A DNA stretch of 15,017 bases. It comes from Balneolaceae bacterium (lineage in GTDB: Bacteria; Bacteroidota; Rhodothermia; Balneolales; Balneolaceae). The notes below the pieces were generated by a model. That model saw only the letters and a program-made list of their open reading frames with translations. It did no database searches and was not told the DNA's origin. Position numbers and translations under genes: made by a program. How positions within the stretch are numbered: the stretch's first letter is position 1; each line of letters begins with the position of its first letter. The stretch is from assembly GCA_007123985.1 (NCBI GenBank), contig SLGA01000250.1:1-15017 (forward strand). The letters are read 5' to 3'. This document shows, piece after piece, positions 1-6,250 of the stretch.

Positions 1-92
1 ATTTCTGATGAGTCTGTTTTTAAATAGTCTTGTCCGGTAGAGGTGCCTGCATTAATCTTTTCAATGCCGAGCGTGCTCAAAAAATCTTTCAT
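1..92 (-). CDS. Probable aldehyde dehydrogenase, N-terminal fragment (cut by window edge)
   Basis: An ATG at 92 on the minus strand opens a frame that stays open to the window edge and gives 30 complete residues, starting MKDFLSTLGI and continuing EKINAGTSTGQDYLKTDSSE. The pattern LGI..xN.GxxTG resembles the extreme N-terminus of bacterial family-7 type aldehyde dehydrogenases (aminoadipate-semialdehyde or piperideine-6-carboxylate dehydrogenase like), which precedes their cofactor-binding domain. No catalytic residue lies within the fragment, so the assignment rests on a short, weakly constrained segment. That a real leftward gene starts here is likely: it is divergent from the RNA methyltransferase and the 180-base spacer is otherwise non-coding. 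The enzyme identity is tentative. Confidence 0.5.
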   Translation of the reverse strand, partial: MKDFLSTLGIEKINAGTSTGQDYLKTDSSE

Positions 93-272
93 ATCTTGGG
101 TTTTTTAGGTGACTTATTTCTGTAAATATAGAGCGATTCGAATTGAAGTGAAACATCAGACTTGAAACGAAAAACGGTAAACAGAAGCCGAAAGATAGAT
201 CATGGCAGATAGAAAGTTTTCACTTTTCACTTTTCACTTTTCACTTTTCACTTTTCACTTTTCACTTAGAAT
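93..272. other. Divergent intergenic spacer with leader ORF and heptamer repeat
   Basis: This 180-base AT-rich spacer lies between a leftward gene (start at 92) and a rightward gene (start at 273), so it should hold promoters for both. I see no TAnnTTTG element on either strand. A short ORF opens at ATG 202 and is listed separately, as is the heptamer tandem repeat that fills the last 50 bases. No RNA gene or strong hairpin was found. Confidence 0.5.
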
Positions 273-276
273 ATGA
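202..276 (+). CDS. Possible 24-codon leader ORF read through the heptamer repeat
   Basis: An ATG at 202 opens a frame of 24 codons (MADRKFSLFTFH, then a repeat-encoded Phe/Ser/Leu/Thr/His stretch, then RI). It ends with TGA at 274-276. That stop overlaps the ATG at 273 of the RNA methyltransferase gene as ATGA, an arrangement typical of translational coupling. Three 7-base units make seven codons, so the peptide is itself periodic. There is no convincing ribosome binding site before 202, and ORFs this short arise by chance, so expression is unproven. It could simply be untranslated leader. Confidence 0.2.
   Translation: MADRKFSLFTFHFSLFTFHFSLRI
217..265. repeat. Heptanucleotide tandem repeat, 7 x TTTTCAC
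   Basis: Seven perfect head-to-tail copies of TTTTCAC occupy 49 bases, followed by a partial TT. The repeat ends 7 bases before the ATG at 273 of the RNA methyltransferase gene. Perfect short tandem arrays are prone to slipped-strand changes in copy number. Here any change would alter the leader length and the distance from promoter to start codon by multiples of 7, and would shift the frame of the short leader ORF that crosses it. Similar heptamer arrays are known in several bacterial groups as variable neutral repeats, so a function is not assured. Confidence 0.95.
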
Positions 277-1043
277 TCCAACCCGCCTCAAATAATCAGA
301 TAAAAGAGTGGCGAAAACTGCTGCAGGGTAAGTACCGAAAAAAAACCGGTCTTTTTCTTGCTGAAGGATACCGGTGTGTAGAACAGATTATCAAAAATAA
401 AAAAATAGAGGTTTCTGAAATATTAACCGACAGCACCATCGATCTTTCAAAAATCAAACCTGACAATATTCCTGTTTTTGAGCTCTCAAAGAATGATTTT
501 GCCACAATAAGCGATACAGAAAATTCACAGGGTATAATAGCAGTTTGCAAAATACCTCATCAAACCTCTATTGATAATATCTCCATATCACCAGGTTTGA
601 TTGTAGCACTGGATGCTCTTCAGGATCCGGGAAATCTTGGCACAATTATTCGAACTGCTTCCTGGTTTGGAGTTGGTGGCATGCTGATTGGCAAGGGAAC
701 TGCAGATCCGTTTCAGCCAAAAGTGGTAAGAAGCACTGCCGGAGCCACTGGAGCCATTCCTTATTTGAAAGGAGATTTGGCTGCTCATCTTGATCTACTC
801 GAAAAGGAAAATTGGAATATTTATCTGCTTGACGGTTCTGCTGACTCTGTATCGATTGACTCTGTTTCACCAACAAAAAATACTGTAATTGTGGTTGGTA
901 ATGAAGGTAATGGGGTGGACAGTACACTCGTCAAAGCGAATCGAAAACTGGTTCGTATTGATGGAAAATCAGAAATTGTGGAGAGCCTCAATGCAGCAGT
1001 TGCAGCAAGTATTGCATTGTTTAAATTTTCAGACCGAGTATAA
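273..1043 (+). CDS. TrmH/SpoU-family RNA 2'-O-ribose methyltransferase
   Basis: Predicted cytoplasmic SPOUT methyltransferase that transfers a methyl group from S-adenosylmethionine to a ribose 2'-hydroxyl in rRNA or tRNA. Residues 10-90 form the small N-terminal RNA-binding domain (KKTGLFLAEGYRCVEQ around 23-38). The trefoil-knot catalytic domain follows with all three SpoU motifs: motif 1 at 112-129 (DPGNLGTIIRTA, with Asn121 and the catalytic-type Arg127), motif 2 at 147-160, and motif 3 at 206-242 (VVGNEGNG, then ESLNAAVA with Ser238, Leu239 and Asn240). At 256 residues it has the usual length for the RlmB/TsnR-like group. Which nucleotide is modified cannot be read from the sequence. The start at 273 is the first ATG in frame, preceded by an in-frame TAG at 267. 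Its leader carries a heptamer array. A hairpin lies 6 bases after the stop. Confidence 0.92.
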   Translation: MIQPASNNQIKEWRKLLQGKYRKKTGLFLAEGYRCVEQIIKNKKIEVSEILTDSTIDLSKIKPDNIPVFELSKNDFATISDTENSQGIIAVCKIPHQTSIDNISISPGLIVALDALQDPGNLGTIIRTASWFGVGGMLIGKGTADPFQPKVVRSTAGATGAIPYLKGDLAAHLDLLEKENWNIYLLDGSADSVSIDSVSPTKNTVIVVGNEGNGVDSTLVKANRKLVRIDGKSEIVESLNAAVAASIALFKFSDRV

Positions 1044-1049
1044 AATTAT

Positions 1050-1070
1050 GGCCTAAGCACACCTTAAGCC
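1050..1070 (+). terminator. Hairpin just after the RNA methyltransferase stop codon
   Basis: GGCCTAAG at 1050-1057 pairs with CTTAAGCC at 1063-1070, giving 7 of 8 base pairs with one C-A mismatch around a five-base loop (CACAC). It begins 6 bases after the stop codon. There is no immediate T-tract; the nearest T-rich run starts about 20 bases downstream. It may be a weak terminator or a 3'-end stabilising stem. Confidence 0.35.
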
Positions 1071-1087
1071 GGTTAAACAAACTATTA

Positions 1088-1095
1088 TATTTTTG
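1088..1095 (+). promoter_or_regulatory. Candidate Bacteroidota-type -7 element upstream of the PhoH gene
   Basis: TATTTTTG at 1088-1095 matches the TAnnTTTG -7 consensus of Bacteroidota primary sigma factors. It lies 91 bases before the ATG at 1187, in the only spacer between the RNA methyltransferase and PhoH genes. No TTTG-like -33 element sits at the expected distance upstream, so the call is weak. Confidence 0.25.
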
Positions 1096-1186
1096 TGGTT
1101 TATTGATTATGTGATATCCTTTAGTTATAGTTAAGAAATCATTACAGACAATTGCACATCACCCCTCAACTTAATTTGCTTGGCCT

Positions 1187-2521
1187 ATGCCCGGACAAAA
1201 AAAAGTGAAGAAGATTTTCGTACTCGACACTTCCGTTCTTTTGTATGATTCTGATGCCGTAAAAAACTTCGAAAAACATGATATCGCCATTCCCATCACC
1301 GTTTTAGAAGAGATCGACTCCTTTAAAAAAGGAAACTCTGTTACAAACCTCCACGCCCGCGAATTTATCCGTTTTCTGGATAAAATTACCGATTCTAATC
1401 TAATCCAGGAATGGATACCGTTAAATGGGCGTACCCGCGGAAAAATTCGTGTTGTAAGTGACGAAGGCAGCAAGGTGAATGCCAATGATGTGTTCGGTTC
1501 GGTTAAGAACGATCACAGGATTCTGAATTCTGCCCTCAAACTGATGGAAGAAGAGCCCGATAAAAAAGTAACTCTGGTTACTAAAGATATCAATCTTAGA
1601 CTGAAAGCACGCGCTTTGAACCTGATTGCAGAAGATTATGAAACCATCCGCATCAAAGATATTGACCATCTGTACCGCGGAAAAACAGATCTTAAATTTG
1701 AAGATAACGCACCAATTAATCAGCTTTACAAAGAGGGTAAAATCAGCCAGAGTAAGCTGGAAGATTCAAAACCCATCAGCAACCATTATTATATTCTGAA
1801 AAATCATTCCAGTTCTGCGCTCGGGTATTACAATCCCCGCAGTAAAAAGGTGGAGCTTGTTAAACCGCTGAATGCATACGGCATATCCCCAAAAAATGCA
1901 GAGCAAACCTTTGCTATGCATGCCTTAATGAATCCGGAAATTTTACTCGCCACAATAACCGGTGCCGCCGGAACGGGAAAAACTCTGCTTGCACTGGCCT
2001 GTGCACTCGAACAGCGCAGGTATTACAGACAAATCTATCTTGCCAGACCAATTGTGCCGCTGAGCAATCGTGATTTAGGTTATCTGCCCGGGGATGTTAA
2101 ATCGAAAATCGATCCATACATGCAGCCGCTTTGGGACAATCTCAGCATCATCAAAAACCAGTTTAGTGAATCGAGCAAGCAGTACAAGAAAGTGGACGAA
2201 CTGATTCAAACCGAAAAGCTTTCCATCGTACCACTTGCATACATTCGGGGAAGAAGCCTGAACAATGTGATTTTTATTATTGATGAAGCGCAAAACCTAA
2301 CCCCGCACGAAATCAAAACGATTATTACAAGAGCAGGTGAAAACACCAAAATTATCTTTACGGGGGATATTTTCCAGATTGATACACCATACCTCGACGC
2401 GCAAAGCAACGGGCTTTCGTACCTTGTAGATCGTATGAATAACAATGATGTGTACGCTCACGTAAGCCTTGAAAAAGGTGAGCGATCAGAACTGGCAAAC
2501 CTCGCGAGTAAGTTTCTGTAA
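1187..2521 (+). CDS. PIN-domain PhoH-family ATPase (probable RNase/RNA helicase)
   Basis: A two-domain cytoplasmic protein. Residues about 9-150 are a PIN nuclease domain with its acidic metal ligands visible: Asp14 in FVLDTSVLL, Glu41/Glu42 in VLEEID, Asp109 in KNDHRIL and Asp134 in VTKDINLRLKA. Residues about 235-444 are the PhoH ATPase, with Walker A GAAGTGKT at 259-266 and Walker B FIIDEAQN at 363-370. Also present are FTGDIFQIDTPYLD at 391-404 and the family-typical C-terminal KGERSEL at 430-436. The 444-residue length and domain order match the YlaK/PhoH2 type. For mycobacterial PhoH2, RNA unwinding and sequence-specific RNA cleavage have been described, and a role in RNA turnover is inferred here by family. 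All key residues appear intact. The ATG at 1187 places the first PIN strand at residue 10, as expected. The secreted hydrolase gene follows 49 bases downstream. Confidence 0.93.
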   Translation: MPGQKKVKKIFVLDTSVLLYDSDAVKNFEKHDIAIPITVLEEIDSFKKGNSVTNLHAREFIRFLDKITDSNLIQEWIPLNGRTRGKIRVVSDEGSKVNANDVFGSVKNDHRILNSALKLMEEEPDKKVTLVTKDINLRLKARALNLIAEDYETIRIKDIDHLYRGKTDLKFEDNAPINQLYKEGKISQSKLEDSKPISNHYYILKNHSSSALGYYNPRSKKVELVKPLNAYGISPKNAEQTFAMHALMNPEILLATITGAAGTGKTLLALACALEQRRYYRQIYLARPIVPLSNRDLGYLPGDVKSKIDPYMQPLWDNLSIIKNQFSESSKQYKKVDELIQTEKLSIVPLAYIRGRSLNNVIFIIDEAQNLTPHEIKTIITRAGENTKIIFTGDIFQIDTPYLDAQSNGLSYLVDRMNNNDVYAHVSLEKGERSELANLASKFL

Positions 2522-2570
2522 AATATTGCAACTTCATTATAAGAGTTTGTGCACCTTTAATGGATTCATC

Positions 2571-3362
2571 ATGAAATTATTTCTTACACTTTTTTCACCA
2601 TCTCTTTTATTTCTGCTGATTGGTCTTCAGCCATTACAAGCACAAACAGACCTTGAAGAACTCTATCAACCGAAAGAGTACATTTCTGATGATGGAGACA
2701 CCCTTCGCTACCGGATGATGCTGCCTCCTGAGTTTGAAGAAGGCAGAGACTATCCGCTCGTGCTATTTCTTCACGGTGCAGGAGAACGCGGAAGTGACAA
2801 CACAGCTCAGCTCACATGGGGATTGGATGCCTTTGCAGATGTAGACTTTAGACATGAACACCCTGCAATTGTGATTGCACCTCAGGCACCTGAACAAACA
2901 TTTTGGGCGAACCTTAACTGGAGGGAAGAAGGTGCCGGGTTGATGGATGAACCTTCAAAACCCCTGGGGCTTGCTTATCAACTGCTCAAAAAAACCATTC
3001 AGGATTATCCGGTTGATGAAAACCGGCTCTACATTACCGGTCTTTCGATGGGTGGTTTTGGAACATGGGATCTAATTACCCGCCATCCCGATCTTTTTGC
3101 TGCGGCCATGCCCATTTGCGGAGGCGGGGATCCCTCTAAAGCATACCTGCTCACAGACCTTCCCATCTGGAATTTTCACGGTTCCCTGGATAATGTTGTT
3201 CCGCCTGAACTTTCGCGTGATATGATTGATGCAATTCGCCAGGCAGGAGGTCTGCCAGGCTATACCGAATACCCTGATATGGATCACTTCTCCTGGATTC
3301 CGGCATATAGCGACAGATTTGTCCTGGACTGGCTTTTCAGTCAGAGCAGATCATCCGAATAA
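2571..3362 (+). CDS. Secreted alpha/beta-hydrolase (esterase or polyhydroxybutyrate-depolymerase-like)
   Basis: Predicted exported serine hydrolase of 263 residues. Residues 1-24 form a signal peptide with a hydrophobic core (SLLFLLIGL) and probable cleavage after Ala24 (LQA|QTD), leaving Gln as the new N-terminus. The catalytic Ser159 sits in the nucleophile elbow GLSMGGFGTWD, Asp207 in HGSLDNVVP and His239 in DMDHFSW. The oxyanion-hole region is LFLHGAGERG (65-74). This layout fits the carboxylesterase, PHB-depolymerase and prolyl-oligopeptidase-like group. The natural substrate (ester, acylated sugar or peptide) cannot be told. The frame is open back to 2469, inside the PhoH gene, but starting at 2571 gives a clean signal peptide and removes a 53-base overlap. 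Two small hairpins follow the stop. Confidence 0.85.
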   Translation: MKLFLTLFSPSLLFLLIGLQPLQAQTDLEELYQPKEYISDDGDTLRYRMMLPPEFEEGRDYPLVLFLHGAGERGSDNTAQLTWGLDAFADVDFRHEHPAIVIAPQAPEQTFWANLNWREEGAGLMDEPSKPLGLAYQLLKKTIQDYPVDENRLYITGLSMGGFGTWDLITRHPDLFAAAMPICGGGDPSKAYLLTDLPIWNFHGSLDNVVPPELSRDMIDAIRQAGGLPGYTEYPDMDHFSWIPAYSDRFVLDWLFSQSRSSE

Positions 3363-3367
3363 CATTT

Positions 3368-3398
3368 ACCAAGATTTGGTGGTGCCGGTTATTCGGCA
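3368..3398 (+). terminator. Tandem small hairpins after the hydrolase gene
   Basis: Two adjacent inverted repeats lie 5 bases past the stop codon. ACCAA/TTGGT (3368-3372 and 3376-3380) has a three-base loop, and TGCCG/CGGCA (3383-3387 and 3394-3398) has a six-base loop. Each stem has only 5 base pairs and the following sequence (AAATTCTT) is a poor U-tract. They may form a weak terminator or 3' stabiliser. Confidence 0.3.
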
Positions 3399-3469
3399 AA
3401 TTCTTATGTTTATGATCGATTGAAGATGAGAATGTCACATTAGAAAATAATTAATACCAATTCCCTAAA

Positions 3470-3706
3470 ATGTCAGAAAAGCTTAAGCGAAACGATCCAT
3501 GTCACTGCGGTAGCGGTAAAAAGTATAAAAATTGCTGCCATGACAAGGATCAGGCAGGCACGAAATCAAAACTTGGGATGATCGGAATCATCGCGGCCGT
3601 GGTGCTTGGGCTCATATTCGTGGCAATTTCATTGAACAGCAGTAACCCATCACAAAATTGCCCGCCGGGAACAGTTTGGTCAGATGCACATCAGCATTGT
3701 CATTAA
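3470..3706 (+). CDS. Small SEC-C zinc-motif protein with one membrane segment and Cys/His tail
   Basis: A 78-residue protein in three parts. Residues 9-25 are a SEC-C motif (DPCHCGSGKKYKNCC: Cys11, Cys13, Cys22 and Cys23 or the adjacent His24), the zinc-binding module known from the SecA C-terminus, where it binds SecB and the ribosome. Residues 36-55 are a single hydrophobic segment (GMIGIIAAVVLGLIFVAISL). Residues 64-78 form a short tail, CPPGTVWSDAHQHCH, with two Cys and three His. The positive-inside rule (basic N-terminal part) predicts the SEC-C motif in the cytoplasm and the Cys/His tail in the periplasm. The function is unknown. Such free-standing SEC-C proteins are often left as hypothetical. 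A long-loop inverted repeat and then the symporter gene follow. Confidence 0.8.
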   Translation: MSEKLKRNDPCHCGSGKKYKNCCHDKDQAGTKSKLGMIGIIAAVVLGLIFVAISLNSSNPSQNCPPGTVWSDAHQHCH

Positions 3707-3713
3707 TTGTCAA

Positions 3714-3764
3714 CTCTGATAGTGTTGTGAAAGCCTGATAATTATTCTAAGTTCGCTATCAGAG
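3714..3764. repeat. 9-bp perfect inverted repeat with 33-base spacer
   Basis: CTCTGATAG at 3714-3722 and CTATCAGAG at 3756-3764 are exact reverse complements, separated by 33 bases. The left arm starts 7 bases after the SEC-C gene stop, and the right arm ends 43 bases before the symporter ATG. This could be a pair of operator half-sites, an RNA stem or a transposon-end relic. There is no T-tract after the right arm, so a simple terminator is unlikely. Confidence 0.6.
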
Positions 3765-3807
3765 AAAACAGATTAATTATTGAGCTCGGGAAACGAACAA
3801 TTCAATT

Positions 3808-5097
3808 ATGGAGACGATTAAACTCCCTAAAAACTATCTGCTTTATGGATCTTTAATCGGGCTCTTTGGTGGACTATTATTGGGGATTATTGCAGAAACT
3901 CAAAATATTCGTCTGTTTTATGCTATTCTCTCTTTTATAGAGCCTCTCGGTACTCTTTGGATTAACTCTCTTAGGATGATTGTTTTGCCGCTCATCATTG
4001 CATACATCATTACAGCTGTTGCGTCTTTTTCAGAAATAAAGTCCACATTTAAAGTAGGGGGAGGAGCCATATTTGCCCATCTGGTTTATTTAGGAATTGG
4101 GTTTACAGTAATGATTGCCCTTGTTCCACATCTTGTTACCTTTTATAATGTAACACCAGAACTTACCCAAGCAATTCAATTTACAAGTGTTGAAACACCA
4201 CAGCCTTCAGGAACTACTGAAGCGCCCACCGGCCTTCGAAATATTATTGTGAACATTATTCCGGTAAATCTATTCAGTGCGGCAGCCAATAATGAGATAT
4301 TACCGCTGTTTGTTGCAGCGCTGCTGTTTGGCCTTGCTTTAACAAGAGTTCCACAGCAACAAAGAAGAATGGTTGTCAGTTTTTTTAAAGCCATAATTTC
4401 AGTTCTTTATGTTCTCATTCAGTGGATTCTGATGGTAATGCCATATGCTGTTTTCATTCTTGTGTTTTCAATGGCATCTCAGGCCGGTTCTCAGTTACTC
4501 GGGGCTCTTATCTTTTTCGTTGTTCTTTTTTGTGGTTTGTTGTTATTCGCTACGCTTTTGCTCTATGTTGTAACACCTATTGTTGGCAGGGTATCTTTAC
4601 GCAAGTTTGCACAATCCTCATTACCGGCTCAAACGGTGGCAATTGGCTCCAGATCATCGATGGTATGTTTACCCGCGCTTATTGAGGGTGCGAAAGACAG
4701 ATTAGGTTTACCCGAAAAAATTGTTGGCCTTGTAATGCCTCTTGCCGTTTCAATGTTTAAATACAATAAAGTTGTTTCCGGGCCAATTCAGATTTTTTTT
4801 CTTGCTCATATATACGGCATACAACTTGAGCCCTGGGCGCTTGTTGCTTTTTTCATGGCGTACATACCTACAAGTTTTAGCTCACCGGGTATTCCAAGTG
4901 GAGGCTTCTTTGTTTCACTGCCACTTTATATCGCTTTGGGTATTCCGGTAGAAGGTGTTGTACTGTTAAGAACAGTTGATGCAATCCCTGATATTTTCAA
5001 AACAATCGCTAATGTAACAGAGGATATGAGTGTTGCAGCACTCGTTTCACGTTATTCTGCCGAATCAGCCACTTCACTATCTCCCCTTCCTGATTAA
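3808..5097 (+). CDS. Divergent DAACS-family (glutamate/dicarboxylate:cation symporter-like) transporter
   Basis: A polytopic inner-membrane protein of 429 residues, the normal length for the dicarboxylate/amino-acid:cation symporter family. Landmarks relative to archaeal GltPh: TM2/TM3 at 45-74 (GTLWINSLRMIVLPL); HP1 at 274-292 (AIGSRSSMVCLPAL, keeping the Arg-Ser-Ser of GltPh as Arg282-Ser284); HP2 at 353-378 (IPTSFSSPGIPSGGF); TM8 with Asp391, Asp395, Thr399, Asn402 and Asp406. Two departures stand out. The TM7 segment PLAVSMFKYNKVVS (311-324) aligns with PLGATINMDGTALY, so the NMDGT motif that supplies cation and substrate contacts is replaced by FKYNK. The TM8 arginine that contacts the substrate side-chain carboxylate is Lys398. 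The normal sodium-coupled aspartate/dicarboxylate mechanism may therefore not apply. The ATP-grasp gene starts 10 bases after the stop. The substrate is unknown. Confidence 0.85.
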   Translation: METIKLPKNYLLYGSLIGLFGGLLLGIIAETQNIRLFYAILSFIEPLGTLWINSLRMIVLPLIIAYIITAVASFSEIKSTFKVGGGAIFAHLVYLGIGFTVMIALVPHLVTFYNVTPELTQAIQFTSVETPQPSGTTEAPTGLRNIIVNIIPVNLFSAAANNEILPLFVAALLFGLALTRVPQQQRRMVVSFFKAIISVLYVLIQWILMVMPYAVFILVFSMASQAGSQLLGALIFFVVLFCGLLLFATLLLYVVTPIVGRVSLRKFAQSSLPAQTVAIGSRSSMVCLPALIEGAKDRLGLPEKIVGLVMPLAVSMFKYNKVVSGPIQIFFLAHIYGIQLEPWALVAFFMAYIPTSFSSPGIPSGGFFVSLPLYIALGIPVEGVVLLRTVDAIPDIFKTIANVTEDMSVAALVSRYSAESATSLSPLPD

Positions 5098-5107
5098 TTG
5101 TAAATGG

Positions 5108-6235
5108 ATGAGTAAAAAAATCCTTTTTTTCGTACCGGAGAATCAAACATGGATTCAAAAAAACTTCCAGAACCGCTTATTGCCCGAGATTGCCAAAGAT
5201 ATTCAGATACATTCCTATGAAAGGATAGATAAGCTCAGAGTTATTGAACCATCAGCATGTATTTTCACCGGGCTTGGTGTTATTACTGAGCTGGAGAGAG
5301 AGTTGAGTAACAACCTGTGGGATCAGCTTGAAAACCATGGATTTCCCATCAGGTTGATGAACCATCCAAAAAATACTCTAAATCGTCACGCACTCCACAA
5401 AGAGCTTTTCAGGCTTAACATTAACGATTTCAGGAGCTTCTATCTGCATGAAATTCCCAATACAAATTTAAATTACCCAATTTTTATACGGGAGGCAGAT
5501 AAGCACACCGGCAGTTTATCAGAGCTTATATTCAGTGAATTTGAATTAGAAAAGCAATTACAGAACCTGAAAAAAAGTGGTTATGAACTGAACTCTTTGC
5601 TGATTGTTGAATATATCCGCACTGCAGACCAAAACAATGTGTTTAAAAAATATTCAGCTTTTAAAATTGGTGATACCATAATCCCAAGATACCTCACTCT
5701 CAGCCATAACTGGGTGGCAAAAGAGAATGCTGAAAGCCCGGCTGACAAAACTCTGTATGACGATGATCACATAAAGGAAGAATTTGATTATATAACTGCC
5801 AATCCTCATAAAGATGAGTTATTTAATATCTTCAAAATTGCCGGGATAGATTATGGCAGAATTGATTATGGATTTAAAGACGGAAAGTTACAGGTATGGG
5901 AAATTAACACACTGCCTACATTTGGACCATCCCCAAAAAAGAAAGGTCCAAATCCAGAAGAACTACAACTTCGAAAGCAAAAGAGAGGACCTTCAAAAAG
6001 TTATTTTTACTCGCAATTAAATAGTGCAATGAATCAACTAATCAGAGTGGAGAGTGCTAAACCCGTAGTATTAAAACTAGAACCAAAATTACTCACCCAA
6101 CTCAAAAAAGAACGCTTCAGAAAACAGGTTGCCGGTTTTTCATTAAAAGCCGGTGCAATGTTACCCAGGATATCTCATGTTCAAAAACTCAGGTCTTATA
6201 TCCGTAGAAGGCTGATTGAGACCGGTAAGGTATAA
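5108..6235 (+). CDS. ATP-grasp-fold protein of unknown substrate
   Basis: A soluble 375-residue protein. Its middle part reads as an ATP-grasp ligase core: YPIFIREADKHTGS at 123-136 (strand plus glycine-containing loop over ATP), LLIVEYI at 164-170 (hinge region before the adenine site), the strand KYSAFKIGDTIIPRYLTL at 181-198, and the metal-binding end GRIDYGFKDGKLQVWEINT at 250-268, with Asp253, Glu265 and Asn267 as likely magnesium ligands. Residues 1-90 suit a pre-ATP-grasp domain. The last 100 residues are rich in Lys and Arg and match nothing I recognise. Family members join a carboxylate to an amine or thiol through an acyl-phosphate, but the substrate cannot be inferred. The start at 5108 (MSKKILFF) is 10 bases after the transporter stop; the frame is open back to 5030, but that would overlap the transporter. 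It converges on the formate/nitrite-family gene with a 15-base gap. Confidence 0.7.
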   Translation: MSKKILFFVPENQTWIQKNFQNRLLPEIAKDIQIHSYERIDKLRVIEPSACIFTGLGVITELERELSNNLWDQLENHGFPIRLMNHPKNTLNRHALHKELFRLNINDFRSFYLHEIPNTNLNYPIFIREADKHTGSLSELIFSEFELEKQLQNLKKSGYELNSLLIVEYIRTADQNNVFKKYSAFKIGDTIIPRYLTLSHNWVAKENAESPADKTLYDDDHIKEEFDYITANPHKDELFNIFKIAGIDYGRIDYGFKDGKLQVWEINTLPTFGPSPKKKGPNPEELQLRKQKRGPSKSYFYSQLNSAMNQLIRVESAKPVVLKLEPKLLTQLKKERFRKQVAGFSLKAGAMLPRISHVQKLRSYIRRRLIETGKV

Positions 6236-6250
6236 ACTGCTTTTCCGGAT

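Noticed and set aside
588..927. Minus-strand frames opposite the RNA methyltransferase
   Set aside because: They lie antisense to intact SpoU motifs and have no family resemblance.
2469..2570. N-terminal extension of the secreted hydrolase frame back into the PhoH gene
   Set aside because: It overlaps the PhoH coding region by 53 bases and would bury the clear signal peptide that begins at 2571.
3226..3423. 65-codon plus-strand frame overlapping the end of the hydrolase
   Set aside because: It is a shadow of the hydrolase, whose catalytic His lies in the other frame, and it shows no recognisable protein pattern.
4422..4685. 87-codon plus-strand frame inside the symporter
   Set aside because: An out-of-frame shadow of hydrophobic symporter codons, with no independent evidence.
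5030..5107. N-terminal extension of the ATP-grasp frame into the symporter gene
   Set aside because: It overlaps conserved symporter coding sequence, and the start at 5108 gives a normal first beta-strand (MSKKILFFVP).
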